Assembly (NCBI GenBank): GCA_041398005.1 | Contig: JAWKVP010000004.1 | Coordinates: 321,970 to 385,969 of the forward strand | DNA length: 64,000 nucleotides | Direction: 5' to 3' | From: JAGREO01 sp020446285 | GTDB taxonomy: Bacteria > Pseudomonadota > Alphaproteobacteria > Geminicoccales > Geminicoccaceae | In this document: in pieces, positions 8,659-18,050 of the stretch | Layout: each line of letters starts with the position of its first letter | How positions within the stretch are numbered: the stretch's first letter is position 1 | Position numbers and translations under genes: made by a program | Notes under the pieces: generated by a model | Told to the model about the DNA's origin: nothing | Seen by the model: only the letters and a program-made list of their open reading frames with translations | Databases searched by the model: none

Positions 8659-9678
8659 ATGGCTGGATTGCGCAGGTTTGTCGGCTTCTGGGTCGCGGTC
8701 ATCGCCGTTGCCGTCTTTCTGGTCGTCGCGGTCGAATACTGGCGGGCATCGAGGACGGACACGGACCGCAGCCGTCCTGTATCGAACGAGATCCGCGGTT
8801 CGATCCTCCGGGCGAGCGCCTTTTCCGGCGCGGCTGCGGGAACCCGCATTGCGGCGAATGACGGCGGGATGGGGGCAAGCGCCGATCTCGTCGCCGTTGC
8901 CGGTGCCCTCGAACAGGCAAACGAGCGCGTGCGCCTGCTCGGCGAGGAACGTGACGCCCTGCTGCTCGAACGGGACCAGCTCACGCGGACCCGGGGCGAC
9001 CTGTCACGCCGGCTGGATGATGCCTCGCGCGAAATCGCCGCGCTCGAGGAAAAAGTCGCCGGCCTTGATGACCGTGTCGTTCGCGGCGGTGACGAGACCG
9101 ACCGCCTGGAGTTGTCGCTGGACGCTCTCGAAACACGCCTCGACACGGTAACGGCCGAGCGTGACAGCCTGCGCCGGCAGCTTGCCGAAACCAGCCAGCG
9201 GCTGGCCGAACTGCAGGCGGTCACAACGGATGTGGAGCCTGCGGCCGGCAACGCCAACGCCAACGCCAACGCCGGCAACGCTGCGAACAGGAATGCCGAA
9301 AACCCGCAAGCCGCCAATCTCCGCAGACCACAGGCAGGAGCGACGCAACCGGCGGCAAGCCTCCCGCCGCTGACGATCGTCCGTCCGGCGCCGGATGCGA
9401 CCGTGAATGACGGTATCAGCGCCTACGAGGCCGGCGACTATGCGAGGGCGCGGGACATCTGGCGTGAGCTTGCCGAGGCGGGTTCACCCCGCGCCCAGTT
9501 TCATCTGGGCTCGCTGCTGTATGAGGGTCGCGTCGGCCAGCCCGATCTCGTGCAGGCCTATCGCTGGCTGAGCCGGTCGGTGGAACGCGGCTTCGGTCCG
9601 GCGCTGTCGATGCGCGACCGCGTTCGTTCCTCGATGAGCCGCGAACAGCTCGGCGAGGCTGAAGGCCCGCTCGGCTGA
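8659..9678 (+). CDS. membrane-anchored coiled-coil protein with Sel1-like repeat
   Basis: A 339-residue protein of unknown function. The ATG at 8659 follows GGGGAAG and gives an N-terminal membrane helix at about residues 8-26 (FWVAVIAVAVFLVVAV). Residues ~75-180 form a charged heptad-rich coiled coil (EERDALLLERDQL and similar). A low-complexity Asn/Ala linker follows (NANANANAG), then a C-terminal Sel1/TPR-type segment at about residues 255-325 (AYEAGDYARARDIW, AQFHLGSLLYEG, QAYRWLSRSVERGFGPA). This layout suggests a periplasmic scaffold; it resembles in style the much larger coiled-coil protein at 24.8-27.6 kb. It is preceded by 259 bp without a recognisable gene (8400-8658). Confidence 0.82.
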   Translation: MAGLRRFVGFWVAVIAVAVFLVVAVEYWRASRTDTDRSRPVSNEIRGSILRASAFSGAAAGTRIAANDGGMGASADLVAVAGALEQANERVRLLGEERDALLLERDQLTRTRGDLSRRLDDASREIAALEEKVAGLDDRVVRGGDETDRLELSLDALETRLDTVTAERDSLRRQLAETSQRLAELQAVTTDVEPAAGNANANANAGNAANRNAENPQAANLRRPQAGATQPAASLPPLTIVRPAPDATVNDGISAYEAGDYARARDIWRELAEAGSPRAQFHLGSLLYEGRVGQPDLVQAYRWLSRSVERGFGPALSMRDRVRSSMSREQLGEAEGPLG

Positions 9679-9779
9679 ATCTTGAGAACAGGGGCATGAC
9701 GAAACGGCGTGGATGACGCGGCAGGTCGCACTCGCGAAGATCCTGTCGCAACCGAACGGTCAGGCCGCGCGCAAAGCGG

Positions 9780-9870
9780 CTAGTGCATCGAACCTGACAT
9801 TTGAATTCCGCAGCCGACGAAGCAATGGAGCGGTTATCACATTCAAATGTCGGGATCATTTGATCCGCCA
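9780..9870. repeat. degenerate palindromic repeat related to elements A and the 109-bp repeat
   Basis: It begins with CTAGTGCATCGA, the exact reverse complement of the right end of the 109-bp repeat copy 1. It contains inverted GACATTTGAAT (9796-9806) and ATTCAAATGTC (9841-9851) and the palindrome GGATCATTTGATCC (9853-9866), and ends in GATCCGCC, echoing the GCGGATC of element A on the opposite strand. It occupies much of the 279-bp gap upstream of sdaA. Confidence 0.55.
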
Positions 9871-9957
9871 CAAGGAATCGCCAGTGGCACGTTCTGTTGG
9901 AAACGTACCACCAGCGAGCCATTCCAGTTGCAAACTCGCCCCGGGGAAGGTCGTGTC

Positions 9958-11340
9958 ATGCCCTTGAGTGTCTTCGACCTGTTCAAGATCGGCATCGGGC
10001 CGTCGAGCTCGCACACCGTCGGGCCGATGTGGGCGGCCCACCGCTTTCTCCTCTCGCTCGACAGTCGCGGCCTCATCGAAAAGACCGTGCGCGTGCGCAC
10101 CCTGCTCTATGGCTCGCTGGCGCTCACCGGCCTCGGCCATGCCACCGACAAGGCGGTGATACTCGGTCTCGCCGGCGAAGTACCCGACAGGATCGATGCC
10201 GATGCCGCGGACGCACGCCTCGCCGCCATCCGCACCTCGCGTCGCATCGACCTTTCCGGTCGTCATGGCATCGACTTCGACGAGGCACGCGACCTGCAGT
10301 TCCGCACCGAACAGACCATGACCCAGCATCCCAACGGCATGCGTTTCATTGCCTACGATGCCGAACGCGAGCGCATCCTCGAGGAAGTCTATTTCTCGGT
10401 TGGCGGCGGTTTCGTCATGTCGGAGGAAGAGGCCGCCGCCGAAAGCGGTGTCGACGATGGCAACATAGCCCTGCCGCACCCCTTCTCCTCGGCAACCGAA
10501 CTCCTCACCACCTGCGCCGCGGAGAAGATCAGCATCGCCGAACTGGTACGCCGCAACGAACTCGCCATGCGCAGCCCCGGGGAACTCGACCAGGGTCTGG
10601 CCGATCTCTGGTCGGTAATGGAGGGCTGCATCGAGCGCGGCTGCCGTGAAACCGGCCTTCTTCCCGGCGCATTGAAGGTCAGGCGACGGGCGAAACGCAT
10701 GCATGACGAGCTCTGCTCGCGCCCCGAAGCCGCACTTCGCGACACGCTCACCGTGCTCGACTGGGTCAATCTCTATGCCCTTGCCGTCAACGAGGAAAAC
10801 GCCGCGGGCGGGCGTGTGGTCACCGCCCCCACCAATGGTGCGGCCGGCGTCATCCCCGCCATCCTCGCCTATTATATGCGCTTCGTCCCCGGCGCCAGCG
10901 AAGACGGTCGCAACCGCTTCCTGCTCACCGCCGCCGCCATCGGCATGCTCTACAAGCAGAACGCCTCCATCTCCGCTGCCGAAGTCGGCTGTCAGGGAGA
11001 GGTCGGCGTGGCTTGCTCGATGGCCGCCGGTGCGTTATGCGCTGTCCTCGGCGGCACCAACGAGCAAGTGGAAAACGCGGCCGAAATCGGCATGGAGCAC
11101 AATCTCGGGCTCACATGCGATCCCATCGGCGGCCTCGTGCAGATTCCCTGCATCGAGCGTAACACCATGGGTGCGATCAAGGCCATCAACGCGGCGCGCC
11201 TGGCGCTTCGCGGTGACGGCACGCATTTCGTCAGTCTCGATTCCGTCATCGATACCATGCGCGAAACGGGCCGGGACATGTCGCACAAATACAAGGAGAC
11301 CTCGCTGGGTGGTCTCGCTGTCAACATCGTTGAATGCTGA
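9958..11340 (+). CDS. sdaA: L-serine ammonia-lyase (iron-sulfur L-serine dehydratase)
   Basis: Deaminates L-serine to pyruvate and ammonia. The ATG at 9958 is preceded by GGGGAAGG and gives 460 residues, the usual length of the single-chain enzyme. The N-terminal beta domain starts with [21 protein letters not shown], a family hallmark. The catalytic alpha domain contains [20 protein letters not shown] and the conserved cysteines of the [4Fe-4S] site in [13 protein letters not shown] and [13 protein letters not shown]. It is followed after 16 bp by glyA in the same direction, so the two probably form a serine/glycine metabolism operon: GlyA supplies serine or one-carbon units and SdaA drains serine to pyruvate. 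Confidence 0.97.
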
Positions 11341-11356
11341 TTTCGGAGTGACACGG

Positions 11357-12631
11357 ATGTCGAGCGGTTTCTTCACCTCCTCCCTTGCCGATGCCGATCC
11401 GGCGATTGCCACCTCGATCGGCGACGAGCTCGGTCGCCAGAAGGACCAGATCGAGCTGATCGCCTCGGAAAACATCGTCAGCAGGGCCGTCCTCGAAGCA
11501 CAGGGCTCCGTGCTCACCAACAAATATGCGGAAGGCTATCCCCACCGCCGGTATTACGGCGGCTGCGAATATGTCGATGTCGCCGAGCAGATCGCCATCG
11601 ACCGGGCAAGGAAACTCTTCGCCTGCGAACATGCCAACGTCCAGCCGCATTCGGGTGCGCAGGCCAACGGTGCCGTCATGCTGGCGCTGACCAGGCCCCA
11701 CGACACCATCCTCGGCATGGACCTCGCCGCCGGCGGCCACCTCACCCACGGTGCACGCCCCGCACTTTCCGGCAAATGGTTCAACGCCGTGCACTATGGT
11801 GTCCGCCAGCAGGACGGCCTCATCGACATGGACAATGTCCGCGAACTCGCAAAGGAGAACAGGCCGAAACTCATCATCGCCGGCGCCTCCGCCTATTCCC
11901 GCATCTTCGATTTTCCCGCCTTCCGCAGCATCGCCGATGAGGTCGACGCCCTGCTCATGGTCGACATGGCGCACATTGCCGGCCTCGTCGCCGCCGGCGT
12001 CCATCCCTCACCGCTGCCCTTTGCCGACGTCGTCACCACCACCACCCACAAGACCCTGCGCGGCCCCCGCGGCGGCATGATCCTCACCAACCGCGAGGAC
12101 ATTGCAAAAAAGATCAACTCCGCCGTCTTCCCCGGCCTCCAGGGTGGCCCGCTCATGCACGTCATTGCCGCGAAAGCGGTCGCCTTCGGCGAGGCGCTCC
12201 AGCCCGGCTTCAAGGATTATGCGCGGCAGGTCGTCGCCAACGCACAGGCGCTTGCCGGTGTCATGGTCGAACGCGGCTGCGACATCGTCTCCGGCGGCAC
12301 TGACAACCACCTCATGCTCGTCGATCTCCGCCCCAAGGGTGTGAAGGGCAACGAAGCTGCCGAATCCCTGGAGCGCGCCGGCATCACCTGCAACAAGAAC
12401 GGTGTGCCATTCGATCCCGAAAAACCCACCGTCACCTCCGGCATCCGCCTCGGCACCCCGGCAGGCACGACCCGCGGCTTCGGTACGCGGGAGTTCGGCA
12501 CCATCGGCCACCTCATCTCCGATGTCCTCGACGGCCTCGCCACCAACGGTGCCGAAAACAATGCCGACGTCGAGAAGGCAACACACGCGAAGGTCAGGGA
12601 ACTCTGCAAGGCGTTTCCAATCTACGGATGA
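11357..12631 (+). CDS. glyA: serine hydroxymethyltransferase
   Basis: A PLP enzyme interconverting serine plus tetrahydrofolate with glycine plus 5,10-methylene-THF. It has 424 residues, the normal bacterial size. Visible landmarks are LIASENIVSRAVLEAQGS and KYAEGYPHRRYYGG near the N-terminus, VDMAHIAGLVAAG, and the PLP-lysine motif TTTTHKTLRGPRGG with Lys232. The C-terminal substrate region includes GIRLGTPAGTTRGF. The start at 11357 sits behind a GGAG sequence, 16 bp downstream of the sdaA stop; co-transcription with sdaA is likely. Confidence 0.98.
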   Translation: MSSGFFTSSLADADPAIATSIGDELGRQKDQIELIASENIVSRAVLEAQGSVLTNKYAEGYPHRRYYGGCEYVDVAEQIAIDRARKLFACEHANVQPHSGAQANGAVMLALTRPHDTILGMDLAAGGHLTHGARPALSGKWFNAVHYGVRQQDGLIDMDNVRELAKENRPKLIIAGASAYSRIFDFPAFRSIADEVDALLMVDMAHIAGLVAAGVHPSPLPFADVVTTTTHKTLRGPRGGMILTNREDIAKKINSAVFPGLQGGPLMHVIAAKAVAFGEALQPGFKDYARQVVANAQALAGVMVERGCDIVSGGTDNHLMLVDLRPKGVKGNEAAESLERAGITCNKNGVPFDPEKPTVTSGIRLGTPAGTTRGFGTREFGTIGHLISDVLDGLATNGAENNADVEKATHAKVRELCKAFPIYG

Positions 12632-12691
12632 GAGACTGGCCAGGGGGAATTGGCTTCCTTGATCCCGTCCGTCGACCCGTATCGTCCCTGT

Positions 12692-13033
12692 CTACTTCCG
12701 TGCACAGGCGATGCAGAGGGTGGCGGCGGGATCGAGTTCGAGACGGGCGATGGCGATGAACTCGCCGCAGGCGAGACATTCGCCGTAGGTTTCGTCGTCA
12801 CAGCGTTTCAGGGCCGCCTCGAGCCGGCCGAGTTCCTGCTCGCGCCGGCGCGTGGCAGCCTGCGCCATGGCCTGAACCTGCATCGCATCCATGCGCGAAA
12901 GCCGTCCGAGCCGGGTCTGATCCAGCTCGACCGGAGCACGGTCGCTCTCCGTCTGTCGCAACAACTCGAGCACCTCACCGCGCCTTTGCCCGAGCAATTG
13001 CCGGAACCGCGCGATGTCGGGTTCCTCTTCCAA
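12692..13033 (-). CDS. short DksA/TraR-family zinc-finger protein
   Basis: A 113-residue protein of the DksA/TraR superfamily, whose members bind the RNA polymerase secondary channel. I place the start at a TTG (13033) because GGGAGG lies seven bases upstream and the product then begins MEEEPDIARF; no ATG is well placed. The N-terminal half is helical and charged. The C-terminus carries a four-cysteine zinc finger, CLAC then 17 residues then CIAC (YGECLACGEF to LCIACARK). It lacks the long coiled-coil insertion of true DksA, so it is closer to the small DksA2/TraR-like proteins. It is convergent with glyA and divergent from prfC. Confidence 0.85.
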   Translation of the reverse strand: MEEEPDIARFRQLLGQRRGEVLELLRQTESDRAPVELDQTRLGRLSRMDAMQVQAMAQAATRRREQELGRLEAALKRCDDETYGECLACGEFIAIARLELDPAATLCIACARK

Positions 13034-13236
13034 GACCTGTCCCTCCCGGATCCGCAGACCTCCATCCGCGCGCGTCGCGGCTTGCGTGCAGGCGACGGCA
13101 ATCCCACATGTCACGGCATCGGCTGTGCCCGTCAACAGCATCGTGACGTCATGGCGGGGTTGACCTGCGATCATCGCAACGCTACCGCCCGGTCAGACGG
13201 CCATCGTCGAGCAAAATAACCGGAGCAACCGATCCC

Positions 13237-14826
13237 TTGAGTGCCGAACAGCTCACCGCCGGCGAAGCGGCGGCCCGTCGCCGGACCTTCGCCATCATCT
13301 CGCACCCCGACGCCGGCAAGACCACGCTGACCGAAAAGCTTCTCCTAATGGGCGGTGCGATCCACCTCGCGGGTGAAGTGCGTGCGCGCGGCGAGAGGCG
13401 GCGCACCCAGTCCGACTGGATGGAGATCGAGCAAAAGCGCGGCATCTCCGTTTCCACCTCGGTCATGACCTTCGACTATCGCAAATGCACCTTCAACCTG
13501 CTCGATACGCCGGGTCACGAGGATTTTTCCGAAGACACATATCGCACGCTCACAGCCGTCGACAGTGCCGTGATGGTGATCGACGCCGCCAAGGGCATCG
13601 AGGCACAGACGCTCAAGCTGTTCGAGGTCTGCCGCCTGCGCGACATTCCCATCATGACATTCGTCAACAAGATGGACCGTGAGGCGCGTGACCCGCTCGA
13701 GGTCCTCGACGAGATCGCCGACAAGCTCGCCCTCGACGTGGCCCCGGCCAACTGGCCCATCGGCATGGGGCAGAATTTCCGTGGGGTGATGGAACTCGGC
13801 AGCGACAAGGTGATCCTGCTGGATGAAAGCAAGGGGGCCATCGCCGAGGATATCGTTTCCCGCAACAGCAATCACCTCGCTGCCCGCGTCTCCGAAGCAC
13901 AGATGAACGAAACCGGGGAAGCGCTCGAACTGGTGCGCGGTGCCTTGCCGGAAATGGACCTCAACGCCTATCGCGAAGGCCACCTCACCCCTGTTTTCTT
14001 CGGAAGTGCGCTCAAGACCTTCGGCGTGCGCAGCCTGCTCGACGGCCTCGTCGACCACGCACCACCGCCGCGTCCGCAGCCGAGCGTGGAGCGGACCATC
14101 GAGCCTGGCGAGACGAATGTCACCGGTTTCGTCTTCAAGGTGCAGGCCAACATGGACCCCAAACACCGGGACCGGGTCGCCTTCGTCCGTCTCTGCTCCG
14201 GTCGCTTCGAGCGCGGCATGAAGCTGAAGATGGTACGCCACGCCAAGACCATCTCGGTCGCCAATCCGATCATGTTCTTCGCCCATGATCGCGGTCTCGC
14301 CGAGGAAGCCTGGCCCGGCGACATCATCGGTGTGCCCAATCATGGCCAGCTCCGCGTCGGTGACGCACTGACCGACGGCGAGGACATCCACTTCACCGGC
14401 ATTCCGAGCTTCGCTCCGGAAATCCTCATGCGCGTGCGCCTCGGCGATCCCATGCGCGCCAAGCACCTGAAAAAGGCGCTCGAGGACATGGCCGAGGAAG
14501 GCGTGACGCAGGTCTTCCGCCCGCGCATCGGCTCGGACTGGATCGTCGGCGTGGTCGGCCAGCTCCAGCTCGACGTGCTCAAGACCCGGCTTGCCGCCGA
14601 ATACAGCCTGCCCATCGACCTCGAACCTGCGCCCTATGTCACCGCGCGCTGGTGCGATGCCGACGATGCGAAGGATCTCGAATCCTTCGAGCGGCAGAAA
14701 ACAGCGAGTCTCGCCGACGACCGCGACGGCAATCCCGTCTTCATGGCCCGCAATCACTGGGATCTTGGCCGCGCCCAGGACGATTTTCCAAAGATCCGGT
14801 TCACCGCCATACGCGAACGGGCCTGA
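13237..14826 (+). CDS. prfC: peptide chain release factor 3
   Basis: A GTPase that removes RF1/RF2 from the ribosome after peptide release. It has 529 residues, the same length as typical RF3, starting at TTG (MSAEQLTAGEAAARRRTFAI). The G domain shows HPDAGKTTLTE (P-loop), RGISVSTSVM (switch region), DTPGHEDFSEDTYRTL and FVNKMDRE. Domains II-III follow with RVAFVRLCSGRFERGMK and VVGQLQLDVLKTRL. The upstream gap to the divergent DksA-like gene is about 200 bp, so each gene probably has its own promoter there. Confidence 0.97.
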   Translation: MSAEQLTAGEAAARRRTFAIISHPDAGKTTLTEKLLLMGGAIHLAGEVRARGERRRTQSDWMEIEQKRGISVSTSVMTFDYRKCTFNLLDTPGHEDFSEDTYRTLTAVDSAVMVIDAAKGIEAQTLKLFEVCRLRDIPIMTFVNKMDREARDPLEVLDEIADKLALDVAPANWPIGMGQNFRGVMELGSDKVILLDESKGAIAEDIVSRNSNHLAARVSEAQMNETGEALELVRGALPEMDLNAYREGHLTPVFFGSALKTFGVRSLLDGLVDHAPPPRPQPSVERTIEPGETNVTGFVFKVQANMDPKHRDRVAFVRLCSGRFERGMKLKMVRHAKTISVANPIMFFAHDRGLAEEAWPGDIIGVPNHGQLRVGDALTDGEDIHFTGIPSFAPEILMRVRLGDPMRAKHLKKALEDMAEEGVTQVFRPRIGSDWIVGVVGQLQLDVLKTRLAAEYSLPIDLEPAPYVTARWCDADDAKDLESFERQKTASLADDRDGNPVFMARNHWDLGRAQDDFPKIRFTAIRERA

Positions 14827-15153
14827 AAGGAAGAGGCAGGCAAGGTAGCAGGCCTCTTGCCTCATTCACCTGAGGCTTGCGCTTTGCGCAGATCACCGAC
14901 CCGTTTTCAGATGGTTCCGGCGGTTCCGTTCCGGGGCAAAACAGTTTACACGGGAGCATGTCCTTTCACGGGCGCTTTGCAGACGTGCCCGGACCGAAAT
15001 CAATCAGCTACGGCAATCGCTTCGATGGCCGCTTTTCCATGCCGGCGGGCGCGCGGGCGTGGATGCAGCGGTACATGCACGGGGGATCGTGTGCAAACCG
15101 CTCCTTGGGGGATGGCCGCAACATGCGAGAACAAGCAGGAGAATCTCTCAGCA
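14827..15153. other. intergenic region, no gene recognised
   Basis: This 327-bp gap lies between prfC and the SulP gene. Short open frames run through it but none has a convincing start or composition. A weak stem AGGCAAG/CTTGCCT just after prfC (14839-14863 approximately) has no U-run. The region may hold the promoter and a long leader of the sulP gene; I see no riboswitch class that I recognise. Confidence 0.6.
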
Positions 15154-16785
15154 ATGGCGTATTTTACCGATTTCGTGAGAAATCTCTCCGGGGTCTCTCC
15201 CAGACAGGCCGTGCAGGCGCTCAAGCCGGCGCCGATGACAATGGGCGATGCCCGCGTCGAACTGCTCTCCGGCCTGACCGTCGCACTGGCGCTGGTGCCT
15301 GAAGCCGTCGCCTTCGCCTTCGTCGCCGGCGTGCATCCGCTGGTCGGGCTCTATGCCGCCTTCATCGTCGGCCTCGTGACCGCCGTTCTCGGCGGACGCC
15401 CGGGCATGATCTCGGGTGCGACGGGTGCGCTTGCCGTGGTCATGGTCTCGCTGGTTGCCCAGCATGGCGTCGAATATCTCTTCGCCACTGTCCTCCTGAT
15501 GGGCATCCTGCAGATTCTCGCCGGCATCTTCCGGCTGGGCAAATTCATCCGTCTCGTTCCACATGCGGTGATGCTCGGATTCGTCAACGGCCTCGCCATC
15601 GTCATCTTCCTCGCCCAGCTCACCCAGTTCCAGATACCCGGCACGGCAGCTGGCAGCGGTCTCCTCGACGCGCAATGGCTCTCCGGCCGGCCGCTGGCGA
15701 CGATGCTGGCTCTGGTCGCGCTCACCATGGCGATCATCTGGCTGTTGCCGAAACTCACCACCGCGGTTCCCGCACCGCTCGCCGGCATCGGCATCGTCGC
15801 GATTGTCGTCATCGCCTTCGATATCGACGTGCCGCGCGTCGGCGACATGGCGTCGATCGAGGGCGGTCTGCCGTCCTTCCACATTCCCATGGTGCCACTG
15901 AATTTCGAGACACTGCGAATCATCGTCCCCTACGCCTTCATCCTCGCCGCCATCGGCCTCATCGAAAGCCTGCTCACGCTCAACCTCGTCAACCGCATGG
16001 TCGACACGCGTGGCGGTGCGAGCAAGGAATGCGTCGCCCAGGGCGTCGCCAACACCATCACCGGCTTTTTCGGCGGCATGGGCGGCTGTGCCATGATCGG
16101 TCAGTCGATGATCAATGTCCGCTCAGGCGGCCGCAGGCGGCTTTCCGGCATAGCCGCCGCACTGTTCCTTCTGAGCTTCATCCTGTTCGCCTCGCCGCTC
16201 ATCGAGCAGATCCCGCTGGCGGCACTGGTGGGTGTGATGTTCATGGTGGTGATCGGCACCTTTGCGTGGAACACCTTCCGCATCATGCGCGTGGTGCCGC
16301 TGCATTCGACCTATGTCATGCTGCTCGTCACCATCGTCACGGTCTATGCCGATCTCGCCGTTGCCGTCGTTGTCGGCGTCATCGCATCGGCACTGCGCTT
16401 TGCCTGGGAGAATGCCCGGCATATCTCCGTCGAGACCGACAAGGACGACGAGGGCAACAAGATCTATCGCGTCCGGGGCCCGCTCTTCTTCGGTTCGGCC
16501 TCGGCCTTCACCGAACTCTTCGATCCGGAGGGTGACCCGGACAAGGTGATCGTCGATTTCGCCGGCAGCCGTGTCGCCGACCAGTCGGCCCTGTCCGCCA
16601 TCGAAAGTGTGTCAGCGGCCTACAACGCCGCCGGCAAATCGATCCGCCTGCGCCACCTTTCCCACGATTGCTACCGCCTGCTCTCGCGTACCGGGCTCCT
16701 GTTCGACGAGGCCGAGGACGATCCGGACTACCAGATCGCCACGGATTATTCGGTCAAGGTCGGATTGTTCGAAAGCGCGCATTGA
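15154..16785 (+). CDS. SulP-family anion (sulfate/bicarbonate-type) transporter with STAS domain
   Basis: A 543-residue inner-membrane anion transporter. The ATG at 15154 follows AGGAGA and opens MAYFTDFVRNLSG; upstream extensions of the frame are not protein-like. Residues ~35-420 hold 10-14 membrane segments with the SulP signature region LTVALALVPEAVAFAFVAGVHPLVGLYAAF. A cytosolic STAS domain occupies the last ~100 residues (RVRGPLFFGSASAFTELF, VIVDFAGSRVADQSALSAIE). Substrate may be sulfate, bicarbonate or a dicarboxylate; no neighbour settles it. The last 40 bp overlap the 3' end of the convergent guanine deaminase gene. Confidence 0.93.
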   Translation: MAYFTDFVRNLSGVSPRQAVQALKPAPMTMGDARVELLSGLTVALALVPEAVAFAFVAGVHPLVGLYAAFIVGLVTAVLGGRPGMISGATGALAVVMVSLVAQHGVEYLFATVLLMGILQILAGIFRLGKFIRLVPHAVMLGFVNGLAIVIFLAQLTQFQIPGTAAGSGLLDAQWLSGRPLATMLALVALTMAIIWLLPKLTTAVPAPLAGIGIVAIVVIAFDIDVPRVGDMASIEGGLPSFHIPMVPLNFETLRIIVPYAFILAAIGLIESLLTLNLVNRMVDTRGGASKECVAQGVANTITGFFGGMGGCAMIGQSMINVRSGGRRRLSGIAAALFLLSFILFASPLIEQIPLAALVGVMFMVVIGTFAWNTFRIMRVVPLHSTYVMLLVTIVTVYADLAVAVVVGVIASALRFAWENARHISVETDKDDEGNKIYRVRGPLFFGSASAFTELFDPEGDPDKVIVDFAGSRVADQSALSAIESVSAAYNAAGKSIRLRHLSHDCYRLLSRTGLLFDEAEDDPDYQIATDYSVKVGLFESAH

Positions 16786-18050
16786 CCCGCGACCCATGTC
16801 GCCGCAACCGCGCGATCATCGCCCATCGTCGCAAGTATGAAGAGCTCTTCGGCCAGTCGTTCGAGCGGGTCATCGCTGCGGACGGCTTCCATGCGGTGAG
16901 CCATGGCGGGGGTGGCGGATGAGTCGATGACGACCAGATCTGCGATGCTGCCTGCCGCGAGCGTGCCGATTTCGTCGGCGAGGCCCAATGCTTCGGCATT
17001 GCCTGCGGTGAGACTGTGAAAAATAGCGAATGCCGGAAAGTTCTGCCCCTGCAATTGCAGCACCTTGTAGGCCTCGGCGGCGGTGCGCAGCATGGAATAG
17101 CTGGTGCCACCGCCTATGTCGCTTGCAAGCGTCACCGGCACGCCGGCCGCGAGAAGTGCTGCACGGTCGAACAGGCCTGAGCCGATGAAAAGGTTCGAGG
17201 TCGGGCAGAAGGCGGTAATGGAACGGGTCTCCGCCAGACGGTGACGCTCTTCCTCCCGCAGATGAATGCAGTGGCCGAAGATCGACCGCTCGCCGAGAAG
17301 GTCGTAACGGTCATAAACATCGGTGTAATTCCACGACCACGGGAAGAGCTCCGCAATGGTCTCGATCTCGCGCAGATTTTCCGAAAGATGGGTCTGCATG
17401 TAGCATTGCGGATGCTCGCGCATGAGCGTTCCGGTAACGTCGAGCTGGGCCTCGGTCGAGGTGATGGCAAAACGCGGAGTGATCGCATAGAGCTGCCGCC
17501 CCTGGCCGTGCCAGCGCCCGATCAGTGCCGAACTTTCCGCGTAACCGCGCTCGGCGGTGTCCAGCAACGCTTGCGGCGCGCCCCGGTCCATCATCACCTT
17601 GCCGGCAATCATGGCCGTGCCGCGCCGCTCGCTCTCGGCGAAGAACGCGTCGACAGATGCGGGATGACTCGTGCAGTAGACGCAGGCGGTGGTGGTGCCG
17701 TTGCGCAGGAGTTCGTCAAGGAAGAAACGGGCGACACGGGCGGCATGGGCCGGATCGGCGAAGCGCTGTTCCTCGACGAATGTATAGCGTTGCAGCCATT
17801 CCAGCAGCTGCGCACCATAGGATCCGATCACCTGTGTCTGCGGATAATGCAGATGGGTGTCGATGAAACCCGGCATGATGAGGCGTTCGCCGAAATCCTC
17901 CACGACGAGACCGTCAGCAAGTGCCGGATCCTCGCCCATGGTCGATATCCGCCCGTTCTCGATCACGAGGATGCCGCGCTCGATATAGGTGGGCCTGTCC
18001 GGTCCGTCGGCGAAACAGAGCAGTCGGCCGCGCAGAGCCGTCTTCGTCAT
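16746..18050 (-). CDS. guaD: guanine deaminase
   Basis: An amidohydrolase that converts guanine to xanthine plus ammonia. It has 434 residues starting MTKTALRGRLL. Metal-site motifs are in order: FIDTHLHYPQTQ (His66, His68), MQTHLSEN, FGHCIHL and TLASDIGGGTSYSML (the metal Asp), all as in GuaD. The start codon overlaps the puuD stop as ATGA (18047-18050), indicating translational coupling. Guanine is thereby fed toward xanthine and then urate, the substrate of the upstream PuuD. The last 40 bp overlap the end of the SulP gene on the other strand. Confidence 0.95.
   Translation of the reverse strand: MTKTALRGRLLCFADGPDRPTYIERGILVIENGRISTMGEDPALADGLVVEDFGERLIMPGFIDTHLHYPQTQVIGSYGAQLLEWLQRYTFVEEQRFADPAHAARVARFFLDELLRNGTTTACVYCTSHPASVDAFFAESERRGTAMIAGKVMMDRGAPQALLDTAERGYAESSALIGRWHGQGRQLYAITPRFAITSTEAQLDVTGTLMREHPQCYMQTHLSENLREIETIAELFPWSWNYTDVYDRYDLLGERSIFGHCIHLREEERHRLAETRSITAFCPTSNLFIGSGLFDRAALLAAGVPVTLASDIGGGTSYSMLRTAAEAYKVLQLQGQNFPAFAIFHSLTAGNAEALGLADEIGTLAAGSIADLVVIDSSATPAMAHRMEAVRSDDPLERLAEELFILATMGDDRAVAATWVAGQCALSNNPTLTE

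Noticed and set aside
14839..14863. Terminator after prfC
   Set aside because: A 7-bp stem with an 11-base loop and no U-run; too weak.
13345..14865. Long minus-strand frame opposite prfC
   Set aside because: Antisense shadow of a canonical RF3; His/Asp/Glu-rich composition without family features.
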